Shown here piece by piece: positions 1 through 8,344 of a stretch of DNA of 64,000 bases. The first letter of the stretch is position 1; each line of letters opens with the position of its first letter. The position numbers and the translations under genes are program-made. Source of the stretch: Hydrogenispora ethanolica (lineage in GTDB: Bacteria > Bacillota > UBA4882 > UBA8346); the NCBI RefSeq assembly GCF_004340685.1, contig NZ_SLUN01000004.1, positions 1 through 64,000 on the forward strand. Direction: 5' to 3'. Under the pieces are notes generated by a model. It was not told where the DNA came from. It searched no databases and saw only the letters and a program-made list of their open reading frames with translations.

Positions 1-82
1 TCCCTTCTTTTGGGGTTTTATGGTTTCCCCTCTTGATTCTTTGCAATTCTTGGGGATTTAGGTCGTTTCCGTAAACTTAAAT

Positions 83-94
83 CACGGATTCAGG
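83..94. repeat. Isolated 12-mer shared with a hairpin element near 60.9 kb
   Basis: The 12-mer CACGGATTCAGG also forms one end of the inverted repeat at 60870-60963. The bases on either side do not match, so this may be a decayed end of the same repeat family or chance. It lies in the 129 bases before the first gene, where I see no convincing promoter. Confidence 0.25.
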
Positions 95-129
95 TATATT
101 GTAAAGGACCATCAAAGGAGGATTACCAA

Positions 130-669
130 ATGAGCTGTTTTTGCTACTCTTCCCTGGGCGATCATCAGCAGGTGCGGGCAACGACCGAGCGGATCAAAGT
201 CCTGAAAGTGGTCGGTGAGGCTGTCGGACAGCTGGTATTCCAAAATACGGTTTCGCTCAATGCGATTAAAATTATCAATATTGATGCTGATTTAAAAAAT
301 TTCGAGGATCATGTTTTCTTTGGCAAAGTCGTGAAACAGGGAACGGTTCACATCCAGATCCTGTATGTTGATCCCGATGGCGTCGTGCGTGACTTCCAGG
401 AGGATTCCCCCTTCACGCTGACCGTGGAAATTCCGGGTATTAAGAAGACCCCGTTCACCGAGGTTCAAAATCATGTACTGGATATTGATACCGATTTTAT
501 CTTGAAACCATCCTGCAAATGCGACGATGAGGCCAGGGTAGATGTGAAAGTCATCGCTCATGTGCTCGTGAAAGTATCCGAATGGACTCAACTGGATGTC
601 ATCACCAAAGTGGATGTTTTCCCGAAAGTCAATTCTTTGAGCCAGGCCAGTTGTTGCAAAAAGTGGTAG
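130..669 (+). CDS. DUF3794 (SPOCS/SipL-like) domain protein
   Basis: The 179-residue product fits one DUF3794 domain, a beta-rich module found in spore-associated proteins such as SipL and in cell-envelope proteins of Firmicutes. Visible features are a short Cys-containing N terminus, an alternating beta-strand body (about residues 20-165), and cysteines near the end including a terminal CCKKW. There is no signal peptide or membrane segment. The start is set by a strong AAAGGAGG site seven bases upstream of ATG 130. The gene stands alone, with a terminator just behind it. The exact role is unknown; the family assignment rests on the repeated strand pattern and length. Confidence 0.7.
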   Translation: MSCFCYSSLGDHQQVRATTERIKVLKVVGEAVGQLVFQNTVSLNAIKIINIDADLKNFEDHVFFGKVVKQGTVHIQILYVDPDGVVRDFQEDSPFTLTVEIPGIKKTPFTEVQNHVLDIDTDFILKPSCKCDDEARVDVKVIAHVLVKVSEWTQLDVITKVDVFPKVNSLSQASCCKKW

Positions 670-704
670 AATCACCAGAACTCCTTCGCACTGGGTGGGC
701 CCTT

Positions 705-738
705 AACTCCGGGAGATGCGTCCCGGAGTTTCTATTTT
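705..738 (+). terminator. Intrinsic terminator after the DUF3794 gene
   Basis: A perfect 10-bp stem (AACTCCGGGA / TCCCGGAGTT) with a 6-base loop is followed by TCTATTTT. It separates the first gene from the riboswitch-controlled B12 locus. Confidence 0.8.
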
Positions 739-911
739 GGGCGGAAATTGCGGCATATGATCCGGATTTTTGCCGTCTACGCGATTCAATCCCTTAAATT
801 TTCCATCAGGGTCGGCTTTAGGGACCATGCTGCTTATTCGAAATTTGATTCAACTTCGATAAAATAAAGAGGAGATGGCAGAATAAAAGCGAATATCCTG
901 ATCAATTTATA

Positions 912-1066
912 CATAGATTCTCTGGTGCCTTCGGGATAATAGGGAAGCGACAAGGGAACCCCTCAAGTCCACGGACCCGCCACTGTAGCCGCAGAGGAGA
1001 TACATTGCCACCGCAAGGGAAGGCGTACTCTCCGTCGAAACGGCAGTCAGGAGACCTGCCAGAGAG
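912..1066 (+). promoter_or_regulatory. Adenosylcobalamin (B12) riboswitch
   Basis: The leader carries the conserved cobalamin riboswitch blocks in order: GGTGCC, AATAGGGAA, CAAGTCC, GGACCCGCCACTGT, GCCACCG, GAAGGC, and the signature GTCAGGAGACCTGCC at 1046-1060. It lies directly upstream of the hemA/cbi/cob run, so the end product is expected to turn the locus off. A terminator lies 50 bases downstream, which points to transcriptional attenuation. Confidence 0.95.
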
Positions 1067-1116
1067 ATTTACACCGGCCTTCGCGGATTGGGGTCAAGTT
1101 TACGTCTGTTAAATTC

Positions 1117-1141
1117 ACCCTGCCATTGGCAGGGTTTTTTT
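1117..1141 (+). terminator. hemA leader: Riboswitch expression-platform terminator
   Basis: An 8-bp stem ACCCTGCC / GGCAGGGT with a 3-base loop runs into seven T residues. The Shine-Dalgarno GGAG of hemA begins at 1142, so termination or antitermination here directly sets expression of the whole run. Confidence 0.88.
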
Positions 1142-1150
1142 GGAGCAAGA

Positions 1151-2824
1151 ATGCTTTTCCAAGTCGGCTGCGATCGGAATCAACAAGCGCTATGGGCGTA
1201 TCTCCACAGTGGGGAGGCAGCTTCAGCCGTGGCACGGGTCCTGGGCGATCTGCCCGGCGCCGAAGCCGCCATCCTGCAGACCTGCCACCGTTGGGAGTGC
1301 TTCGGGTATGCGCCGGGTGCGGACTTGCCGCCAACATTGCGGGAACGGTTGCTGCAGGCCTGTAAGGGCGGGGAATCCCTGGCGGAGCAATTCCGGATCC
1401 GTTTTGGCCCGGCTGCCGTCGAGCACCTGATGCGGGTGACCGCCGGGCTGGAATCGCCCCTCATCGGCGAGCACGAGATCGCGGCGCAAGTGAAGGAATG
1501 CTTCCGCGAGGCCCGGCGGGAAGGCCGGGTTGGCCCCATGCTCGATCTGGTTTTCCGCAATGCCCTGGCGGCCGGCAAAAAAGTCCGGCAACAGACAGCG
1601 ATCGCCAGCGGCAATCTCAGCTACCCCGGTTTGGTCTGGCAGATAATCCGCGCTCATGCGGAATCGCCGCCGGGACGGGCCCTGCTCATCGGCACCGGCA
1701 ACCTGGCCCGGGGAATCGCGGAGATCCTTGCCGTCAACCGGATCCAGCCTCACTTCATTGCCGGCCGGAATCCGGAGCGGGCCGCCGAGTTGGCGCGGCA
1801 TTTCGACGGCGGTTGGAGTCCGCCATCCGAATTGCCCCGTTGTCTGGAGGACTTCCAGGTGGTAATCGGAGTGTCGGGAGCGGGGCGCATTTTAATTTCA
1901 GGAGCGCAATTGGCCGGCTTGAGCGGTCCGAGACTGTTGATCGAGCTCTCGTCCCCGCCGGTCATCGCACCGCCGTCTCTGGAATATCCGGGGTTGGCCT
2001 ATTACGGGCTGAACGATCTGAAACAGCTGGCCGCCCGGAATATGGAGCGCCGGCAGTCGGAGCTGCCCCGGGCCGAGCTGATCATCGCGGCGGCCGTGTC
2101 CGAGACCGTGCTCGCGCTTTACCAGCGCGAGCAGGAGTTGGATATCGCCGAACGCAGCCGGCAGATCATCGAAGCCGGACAACTTTCCCTGGAAACCTTA
2201 TTGCGGCGGGTGGAAGACGAACGGTTGCAACAAGAGCTGGAGCGGGCCTGGGCGCAACAATTACGCAAACTGGTGTACCTTTCGATTGCCAACGCCAAGA
2301 ATGAAGCCTTGCGGCCGGCGGTGCCCCTGCAGAATCATTTCTTTCCAGTGGTCGTCTCCCTCAAAGCCAAGCCGGTCCTGATCGTCGGCGGCGGCAAGGT
2401 GGCGACCCGCAAAATCCAGCGGTTGCTGGAGGCCAATGCCGTCATTACGGTGGTCGCTCCCAAGCTGGCCCCGGAATTGGGACCGCTCGCGGCGGCGCAA
2501 AGGATCCAATGGCGGGCGGAGTGCTTTAGGCCGGAGCATTTGGCCGGAGCCGCCCTGGTCATTGCAGCCACCGATGACCCGGATGTCAACCGCCGGATCG
2601 TGGGCGAAGCCCGGCGGCGCAACCTGTGGGTGAGTTCCGCGGCGGATGCGGCGGACTCGGACTTCATCTTCCCGGCGATCATCCGGCGCGGTGATTTATT
2701 GGTGGCCATTTCGACGTCGGGCAAGAACCCGGCCATCGCGCGAAAGCTCCGGCTGGAGCTGGAATCCTTGTTTGGCCCGGAATTGGAGGATCTCAATCTG
2801 GAACGGGACGCTCCAAAGCCATGA
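1151..2824 (+). CDS. hemA: Fused glutamyl-tRNA reductase / precorrin-2 dehydrogenase
   Basis: Residues about 1-390 are glutamyl-tRNA reductase (HemA), which turns Glu-tRNA into glutamate-1-semialdehyde. The catalytic Cys is C45 in TCHR (usual TCNR), followed by the typical ESPLIGEHEI and GKKVRQQTAI segments and a Rossmann core. Residues about 400-557 match the Met8/CysG N-terminal domain (VLIVGGGKVATRK, then SDFIFPA and STSGKNPAIARKLR). That domain oxidises precorrin-2 to sirohydrochlorin. ATG 1151 is chosen because GGAG lies just upstream and just behind the attenuator; a longer reading from 1088 would run through the terminator hairpin. A similar fusion is known in clostridial hem clusters. 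It is the first gene of the run; cbiD overlaps its stop by 4 bases. Confidence 0.93.
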   Translation: MLFQVGCDRNQQALWAYLHSGEAASAVARVLGDLPGAEAAILQTCHRWECFGYAPGADLPPTLRERLLQACKGGESLAEQFRIRFGPAAVEHLMRVTAGLESPLIGEHEIAAQVKECFREARREGRVGPMLDLVFRNALAAGKKVRQQTAIASGNLSYPGLVWQIIRAHAESPPGRALLIGTGNLARGIAEILAVNRIQPHFIAGRNPERAAELARHFDGGWSPPSELPRCLEDFQVVIGVSGAGRILISGAQLAGLSGPRLLIELSSPPVIAPPSLEYPGLAYYGLNDLKQLAARNMERRQSELPRAELIIAAAVSETVLALYQREQELDIAERSRQIIEAGQLSLETLLRRVEDERLQQELERAWAQQLRKLVYLSIANAKNEALRPAVPLQNHFFPVVVSLKAKPVLIVGGGKVATRKIQRLLEANAVITVVAPKLAPELGPLAAAQRIQWRAECFRPEHLAGAALVIAATDDPDVNRRIVGEARRRNLWVSSAADAADSDFIFPAIIRRGDLLVAISTSGKNPAIARKLRLELESLFGPELEDLNLERDAPKP

Positions 2825-3927
2825 ACGGGTTGCGCCAGGGCTTTACCACCGGGACCGCCGCCGCAGCAGCGGTCAAAGCGGCCTTGCTTTGCATGGCCGG
2901 GGAGGAAAACCACACGGTGGAGGTCAGCCTGCTTCAGGGAGGGAAGCTTGAGATTCCGGTCCAAAGTTGCGGCAGGGTCGATAGCGATCCCGGCGCCTAT
3001 TACGGAGAGATCGTCAAGGATGCCGGCGACGATCCCGATGTCACCCATGGGCTGCTCATCCGGGCGGAGATCCGGCGGCTTCCCGGGACGGCGGTCGTTC
3101 TCAACGGCGGAGCCGGCGTGGGCCGGGTGACCAAACCCGGGCTGCCGGTTCCCCCCGGCGAGCCGGCCATCAATCCGGTACCCCGGCGGATGATCCTGCA
3201 GGCGGTGGACGAAACCCCGATCCGGCAGGGCCTGGAGATCACCATTATTGTCCCGCGCGGCGCCGAGGTCGCCCCGCGCACGCTCAATCCGAGGCTGGGA
3301 ATTGTAGGAGGGATCTCGATCTTGGGAACCACCGGAATCGTGAAGCCGGTCTCCGAGGAAGCCTGGCGAGATTCCTTGGTCCCGCAGCTGAACGTGATCG
3401 CCGCCGCCGGCCACGATACCGCGCTCTTAACCCCCGGCCGGCAGGGGCTGAATTGGGCGCTGCAGCGGGGAATCCCGGAGGAACAGATCGCCGAGACCAG
3501 TAATTTTATCGGCTTCATGCTGGAGCAGAGTCAAAAAGCCGGCTTCAGGCAAGTGATCCTCTGGGGGCATTACGGAAAGCTGCTGAAAGTGGCCGCCGGA
3601 GTCTTTAAAACCCACAACCGGGTCGCCGACGCCCGGCTGGAGACGCTGATTGCCATCAGCGCCCTGCTGGGCGCCGCTCCGGAACTATTGCGGCGGATCG
3701 ACTCCGCCAACACGACGGAGGAAGCGGTCCAGCAGTTGACCGCCGCGGGCCTGGATCGCCCGGTGTTGGACGCCGCGGCCGAACGGGCCAGCCGCAAGGC
3801 GGGCGAACGGTACGGAATACCGGCCGTCGGCACGGTCTTATTGGACCGGAACGGCGTGATCCGGGGCAGCGACCGGAACGCCGAACGAATCATGAGGGAG
3901 CGACGATGGACGCCAACTGGGTCGTAA
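2821..3927 (+). CDS. cbiD: Cobalt-precorrin-5B C1-methyltransferase
   Basis: CbiD methylates C1 of cobalt-precorrin-5B in the anaerobic pathway, using S-adenosylmethionine. The N-terminal RQGFTTGTAAAAAVKAALL is the family hallmark, and the GILGTTGIV-like segment (SILGTTGIVKPVSEEA) and 368-residue length also fit. The ATG overlaps the hemA stop (ATGA), suggesting translational coupling, and cbiE starts 22 bases before this gene ends. The presence of CbiD rather than CobF marks the oxygen-independent, early-cobalt route. Confidence 0.96.
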   Translation: MNGLRQGFTTGTAAAAAVKAALLCMAGEENHTVEVSLLQGGKLEIPVQSCGRVDSDPGAYYGEIVKDAGDDPDVTHGLLIRAEIRRLPGTAVVLNGGAGVGRVTKPGLPVPPGEPAINPVPRRMILQAVDETPIRQGLEITIIVPRGAEVAPRTLNPRLGIVGGISILGTTGIVKPVSEEAWRDSLVPQLNVIAAAGHDTALLTPGRQGLNWALQRGIPEEQIAETSNFIGFMLEQSQKAGFRQVILWGHYGKLLKVAAGVFKTHNRVADARLETLIAISALLGAAPELLRRIDSANTTEEAVQQLTAAGLDRPVLDAAAERASRKAGERYGIPAVGTVLLDRNGVIRGSDRNAERIMRERRWTPTGS

Positions 3928-4541
3928 TCGGAATGGGTCCCGGCGGACCGGACTATGTGACCGCCGCGGCCCGCGACGCGCTGCGGAGCGCCAGGTTCGT
4001 CTGCGGCAGCCAGCCGCTGCTGCAAAAATACTTGGGACCGGCCCAAACCGGACTGGTCATCGACGCCGATCTGGACGCTCTGCAACAGCGGCTGAGCGGG
4101 TGGCTGGCGGAGCGGGTGGCCTTTCTGGTCAGCGGCGATCCCGGTTTTTACAGCATCCTCGACTGGTTGAGACGGGAGTTTCCGGGACAGCGGATGGCCG
4201 TCGTTCCCGGCATCAGTTCCATGCAACTGGCCTTCGCCCGTCTAGGACAGAGCTGGTATGATTGTAAATTCTTAAGCCTGCATGGTCGCGACGGCGTCGA
4301 CTTCCTGACGGAGCTTCGCCATAACCGCCAAGTCTGCCTGCTTACCGACGAGCGCCGCCCTCCGGCGGCCATTATCGCCGCCGTCGCCGCCCATTTTCCG
4401 AAGCGAAGGGTCTTCGTCGGCAGCCGCCTGGGCACGGCGGAAGAAGCAACCTGGCAGGGTACGGCCGGCGCCTACCAGGACGGGGATCCCAATCATCCTT
4501 ATAGCGTGGTGATCGTGGCAGATGCAGAATTGGCCCTATGA
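3906..4541 (+). CDS. cbiE: Cobalt-precorrin-7 C5-methyltransferase
   Basis: CbiE is a tetrapyrrole (SUMT-type) methylase. The 211-residue protein opens with VIGMGPGGPDYVT, carries the FLVSGDPGFYS loop that forms the SAM site, and has the VVPGISSMQLA segment. It works with CbiT on C5 and C15 methylation and decarboxylation of the acetate chain. Here the two are separate, overlapping genes, whereas many species fuse them as CobL. It overlaps cbiD by 22 bases and cbiT by 20. Confidence 0.93.
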   Translation: MDANWVVIGMGPGGPDYVTAAARDALRSARFVCGSQPLLQKYLGPAQTGLVIDADLDALQQRLSGWLAERVAFLVSGDPGFYSILDWLRREFPGQRMAVVPGISSMQLAFARLGQSWYDCKFLSLHGRDGVDFLTELRHNRQVCLLTDERRPPAAIIAAVAAHFPKRRVFVGSRLGTAEEATWQGTAGAYQDGDPNHPYSVVIVADAELAL

Positions 4542-5121
4542 GACCCCGGGCATCCCGGATCGGTTCTTTCAGAAAGACGACAGCCCGTTGACCCGGGCTG
4601 AAATACGCGCGGTGGTCATCAGCAAACTGCGTTTGGAAAAAACGCAGCAGCTGGCGGATATCGGTTCGGGGACCGGCTCGGTGGCGATCGAAGCCAGCCG
4701 CTGGTTGGGCGCGGGGCAGGTCTTTGCCATTGAACCGCTGCCCGAGCGGGTGGCGTTGATCCGGGAGAATATGCGGCGCTTCGCCGCCGGGCGGATCACC
4801 GTGATTCAGGGCGCCGCGCCGGAGGCGTTGCAATCCCTGCCCCGGCTGGACCGGGTCTTTATCGGGGGCGGCGGCCGGCGCCTGGCGGCGATCCTGGACG
4901 CCACGGCCGACAAGTTGAAGCCCGGCGGATTGCTGGTGATGACCGCCGTAACCCTGGAGACGCTGCAGCTCGCCGTCGAGCGGCTCGCGGGGCTGCCCTT
5001 TTGCGATATGGAAGTCCTGGCGTTCCAAATTGCGCAGCTGCAAAAGTTAAACGGGTATCATTTGTTCGAGCCGTGGCATGCGATTCATGTCATAACGGCG
5101 ACCCTCGGAAAGGAAAATTGA
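4522..5121 (+). CDS. cbiT: Cobalt-precorrin-6B C15-methyltransferase (decarboxylating)
   Basis: CbiT is a class I SAM methyltransferase that methylates C15 and decarboxylates the C12 acetate. The motif I LADIGSGTGSVAIEASRW and the N-terminal segment SPLTRAEIRAVVISKL are typical; length 199 residues. ATG 4522 lies inside the end of cbiE. The stop TGA shares a base with the cbiL ATG at 5121, so the genes are probably coupled in translation. Confidence 0.93.
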   Translation: MQNWPYETPGIPDRFFQKDDSPLTRAEIRAVVISKLRLEKTQQLADIGSGTGSVAIEASRWLGAGQVFAIEPLPERVALIRENMRRFAAGRITVIQGAAPEALQSLPRLDRVFIGGGGRRLAAILDATADKLKPGGLLVMTAVTLETLQLAVERLAGLPFCDMEVLAFQIAQLQKLNGYHLFEPWHAIHVITATLGKEN

Positions 5122-5822
5122 TGGGAGTCTTTTACGGAGTGGGATTGGGCCCCGGCGACCCGGAGCTGTTATCCATCAAGGGATTGGCTGTTCTCAAACG
5201 GGCGGGAAGGATTTACGCTCCCGGGAACCACGGCGGTCAAAGCCTGGCGGGAGCGATCGTCCGCCATCATCTTCCCGACGCGCCGCTGGAATATTTGGAA
5301 ATGCCGATGACCCGGGAGCGGGAGGCCCTGGAAACGGCCTGGCGGGAAGGGGCCGGGCGAATCCTGGCGAGCCTTTCCCGGACCGACGTGGCCTTCGTCA
5401 CCCTCGGCGACCCGTTGTTATACGGCAGTTATCTCTATTTATACCGCGAGATCCGCAGCGCCGACCCGGCGGTGGTAATCCGGACCATCCCCGGAATCAC
5501 GGGATTCAGCGCCGTCGCCGCCCGTTGCAACGTGTATCTGACCGAGGGCAGTGACCGTCTGCTGCTTTTGACCGGGACGACCGATCCGCTTCAATTTCAG
5601 TGGTACTGCCGGGAATTCGAGACGCTCGTGATTTACAAGCCGGGTGCCGATGGGGCCGGCTTGTGCGAGCTGTTCTTCGCCAGTTGCCCGGCGGGGGAGG
5701 GAGTTCTGGTCAGCCGTTGCGGCATGGCGGGGGAGGCCGTCACGCCTTTAGGACCGGGCCGGACCCTCCCGCCGTTGGATTATTTCTCGATCATCATCTT
5801 ACATACCAAGGGGAAGCCATGA
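5121..5822 (+). CDS. cbiL: Precorrin-2/cobalt-factor II C20-methyltransferase
   Basis: CbiL is a SUMT-family methylase that adds the C20 methyl group after cobalt insertion. The protein (233 residues from ATG 5121) begins MGVFYGVGLGPGDPELLSIK and carries FVTLGDPLLYGSYLYLYREI, the CbiL version of the SAM loop, and IPGITGFSAVAA. A longer frame opens at 5001 inside cbiT, but ATG 5121 gives the normal N terminus and overlaps the cbiT stop by one base. Confidence 0.93.
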   Translation: MGVFYGVGLGPGDPELLSIKGLAVLKRAGRIYAPGNHGGQSLAGAIVRHHLPDAPLEYLEMPMTREREALETAWREGAGRILASLSRTDVAFVTLGDPLLYGSYLYLYREIRSADPAVVIRTIPGITGFSAVAARCNVYLTEGSDRLLLLTGTTDPLQFQWYCREFETLVIYKPGADGAGLCELFFASCPAGEGVLVSRCGMAGEAVTPLGPGRTLPPLDYFSIIILHTKGKP

Positions 5823-6592
5823 AACCAGTATACCCAGTCTATATCGTCGGAGCCGGCCCCGGGGATCCCGAGCTGTTGACCGTGAAAGCCCAGCGCTTAT
5901 TGGCTGAGGCCGACCGGATCATCTGGGCCGGATCCCTGGTCAATCCGGCGCTCCGGCGGATTGCCAAACCGGAAGCGGAATGGCTGGACAGCGCCGCCAT
6001 GACGCTGGAAGAGATCATCGTCGCCATCCGGGAGGGTTGGGAGCGGGGGCAACGGGTGGTCCGCCTGCATAGCGGCGATCCCTCGTTGTACGGCGCCATC
6101 GGGGAGCAGATGCGCCGGTTGGATGAAGCGGGAATCCCTTATGAGCTCATCCCCGGGGTCAGCTCCTTTCTGGCGGCTGCCGCCGCGCTGCAACTGGAGT
6201 ACACGGTTCCCGAAGCCACTCAGACCGTGATCATTACCCGGATGGCCGGGGCCACTCCGGTTCCCGACCGGGAACGGCTGGCCGAATTGGCGCGCCACCG
6301 GAGCAGCATTTGTATTTTTTTGAGCATCCAGCAAATCGAGCAAGTTGCCGCCGAGTTAGCCAGCGTTTTGCCGCCCGCTACCGCTGTGGCCGTGGTCGAA
6401 AAGGCTTCCTGGCCGGAGCAACGGATCATCCGCGGCAGCCTGGCGGATATCGGGGCCAAAGTGAAGGCGGCGGGGATTCAAAAGACGGCCCTGGTGATCG
6501 TCGGCCCTTGCCTGGAACGGGAGGGAACCCGTTCGAAATTATATGATGGAGAGTTTAGCCATGAATATCGTCGGAGCCGACAGGACGGATAG
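5819..6592 (+). CDS. cbiF: Cobalt-precorrin-4 C11-methyltransferase
   Basis: CbiF methylates C11. Diagnostic segments are YIVGAGPGDPELLTVKAQRL, IIWAGSLVN, VRLHSGDPSLYGAIGEQMRRL and IPGVSSFLAAAA, as in CbiF/CobM. ATG 5819 overlaps the cbiL stop in ATGA; the frame stays open far upstream inside cbiL, but that part is out-of-frame shadow. The 257-residue product ends 50 bases inside the region where cbiG starts. Confidence 0.94.
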   Translation: MKPVYPVYIVGAGPGDPELLTVKAQRLLAEADRIIWAGSLVNPALRRIAKPEAEWLDSAAMTLEEIIVAIREGWERGQRVVRLHSGDPSLYGAIGEQMRRLDEAGIPYELIPGVSSFLAAAAALQLEYTVPEATQTVIITRMAGATPVPDRERLAELARHRSSICIFLSIQQIEQVAAELASVLPPATAVAVVEKASWPEQRIIRGSLADIGAKVKAAGIQKTALVIVGPCLEREGTRSKLYDGEFSHEYRRSRQDG

Positions 6593-7631
6593 AATCGTCA
6601 TCGCCGTCACCAAAAAAGGGAGCCAGCTGGCATTGGATCTTGCCGCGCAGTTGCCGGCCAGAGTTCTGGTGCCGCTCCGTTTCTTGGAGAGTCCCATGGA
6701 TCCCCGGGGTTACTTGACATCCGTCAGCCAAGTGGTTCAAGAAGCGTTCGTGAAGTATTCCGCCCTGATCCTGATCATGGCTTCCGGGGTTGCCGTCCGG
6801 AGCGTCGCGCCGGTATTGCGGGACAAACGGACCGACCCGGCCGTCATCGTCCTGGATGAGGAGGGCCGCTTCGTGATCAGCCTCTTATCGGGCCACCTGG
6901 GCGGAGCGAATCGACTGGCCGAGGAGATTGCCGGCCTTACCGGCGGGACGGCGGTGATCACGACCGCTTCCGATCTCAATAAGCTCCCGAGCCTGGATCT
7001 CCTGGCCAAGCGGCTTCATTTGGGGATCGAAAATTCTTACCGGCTGACCGAGTTCGCCGGAGCCATTGTGAATGGCGATCCCTTGGTCCTATGGGACCGC
7101 TGGGGCCTTCCCGAGCAATGGCCGGAGCACGTCCGGGTAGTGAATGGCCCCGACCTGACTTTATCGGCCCGGGAGAAGTTTTTGATCATCGCCGGATATC
7201 AAGAGTATCCGAGTTTGCCGTCGGGCACGGCGGTTTTGGCGTTACGCCCCGCCTGTCTCGTGGTGGGGATCGGGTGTTGCAAGGGAGTGCCGGGAGTCAA
7301 GATCATCGGCGCGATCCGCCGTTACTTCCGGGAACGCCATTGGGCGACCGGCAGCATCAAAACCATTGCCACCATCGACCTGAAAGCCCAGGAACCGGGG
7401 ATCGTCGAGGCCTGCCAGGAATTCAAGGTGCCTTTGGTTACTTTTAGTGAAGCGAAGTTGCAAACGGTGATGACCGGCCTGCAACACTCGGATTTCGTCG
7501 AAGATACGGTGGGAGTTGGCGGAGTATGCGAACCAGCGGCAATATTGGGAGCGGGAAACGGCCGGTTAATCGGGACCAAGGACAATCTGGGACAGATCAC
7601 GCTGGCAGTGGCGCTCCTGCCGGGTCATTAA
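6561..7631 (+). CDS. cbiG: Cobalt-precorrin-5A hydrolase
   Basis: CbiG opens the delta-lactone of cobalt-precorrin-5A and releases acetaldehyde. The three parts of the family are visible: an N-terminal region, the central core (LILIMASGVAVRSVAP, then FVISLLSGHLGGANRLAEEI) and the C-terminal CbiG_C domain (ACLVVGIGCCKGVPG, ending near GVGGVCEPAAILGAG). ATG 6561 is chosen because GGAG lies 9 bases upstream; ATGs at 6543 and 6546 in the same frame are possible. It overlaps cbiF by 32 bases and may overlap cbiH by up to 106. Confidence 0.92.
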   Translation: MNIVGADRTDRIVIAVTKKGSQLALDLAAQLPARVLVPLRFLESPMDPRGYLTSVSQVVQEAFVKYSALILIMASGVAVRSVAPVLRDKRTDPAVIVLDEEGRFVISLLSGHLGGANRLAEEIAGLTGGTAVITTASDLNKLPSLDLLAKRLHLGIENSYRLTEFAGAIVNGDPLVLWDRWGLPEQWPEHVRVVNGPDLTLSAREKFLIIAGYQEYPSLPSGTAVLALRPACLVVGIGCCKGVPGVKIIGAIRRYFRERHWATGSIKTIATIDLKAQEPGIVEACQEFKVPLVTFSEAKLQTVMTGLQHSDFVEDTVGVGGVCEPAAILGAGNGRLIGTKDNLGQITLAVALLPGH

Positions 7632-8344
7632 CAGTGGTGGGGATCGGGCCGGGAGCCGTCGACAGGATGACTCCGGCGGCTCTGGCTTGCATTGAGGCAG
7701 CCGATCTGGTCATCGGCTATCAGACGTATTTGAAGCAGATCGCCGCATTGTTACAGGGCAAGGAGAGCCTGGCCTACCCGATGACCACCGAGGTGGCCAG
7801 GGCGCAAATGGCGGTGGATGCGGCCCGTTCGGGACGGAACGTGGTGATGATCAGCGGCGGCGACCCCGGGGTCTTCGGCATGGCCGGCCCAGTACTGGAG
7901 GTTGCCGCCAGGAGCGGATTGGATGTGCGGATTGAGCCGGGCATCACCGCGGCCACTGCCGCCGCCAGCCGCTTAGGCGCGCCGTTAATGCAGGATGTAG
8001 CGCTGATCAGTCTCAGCGACCGCTTGACGCCTTGGTCGACCATCATGAAACGGATCCGTTTGGCGGCTGAAGCCGATTTGGTACTGGTATTCTATAATCC
8101 CAGCAGCCAGGGGCGGGTTCGACAGATCGGCGAAGTCCGAGCGGAATTATTGACCATCCTGCCCGGGACCACCCCGGTGGGGATCGTTCGCAATGCCTTC
8201 CGGGATGATGAAACGGTGCTGGTCAGCGACTTGCAGCACTTTTTGGATCATCCGGTCGATATGGCGACCACGCTGATTGTGGGGAACCGGGCGACCGCGG
8301 TTTGGAATGGCCGAATGATCACGCCCCGGGGTTACCGGCTATGA
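7526..8344 (+). CDS. cbiH: Cobalt-precorrin-3B/cobalt-factor III C17-methyltransferase
   Basis: CbiH methylates C17 and contracts the ring. The SUMT-fold marks are VVGIGPGAVDRMTPAAL, MISGGDPGVFGMAGPVLE, IEPGITAATAAASRLGAPL and FYNPSSQGR. The start is uncertain. ATG 7526 has GGCGGAG upstream but adds about 36 residues unlike the family and overlaps cbiG by 106 bases. GTG 7634, three bases after the cbiG stop, gives a more normal but slightly short N terminus and lacks a clear ribosome site. Confidence 0.9.
   Translation: MRTSGNIGSGKRPVNRDQGQSGTDHAGSGAPAGSLTVVGIGPGAVDRMTPAALACIEAADLVIGYQTYLKQIAALLQGKESLAYPMTTEVARAQMAVDAARSGRNVVMISGGDPGVFGMAGPVLEVAARSGLDVRIEPGITAATAAASRLGAPLMQDVALISLSDRLTPWSTIMKRIRLAAEADLVLVFYNPSSQGRVRQIGEVRAELLTILPGTTPVGIVRNAFRDDETVLVSDLQHFLDHPVDMATTLIVGNRATAVWNGRMITPRGYRL

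Noticed and set aside
1088-1150. Longer N terminus for HemA
   Set aside because: This stretch holds the riboswitch terminator; GGAG at 1142 and the family start support ATG 1151.
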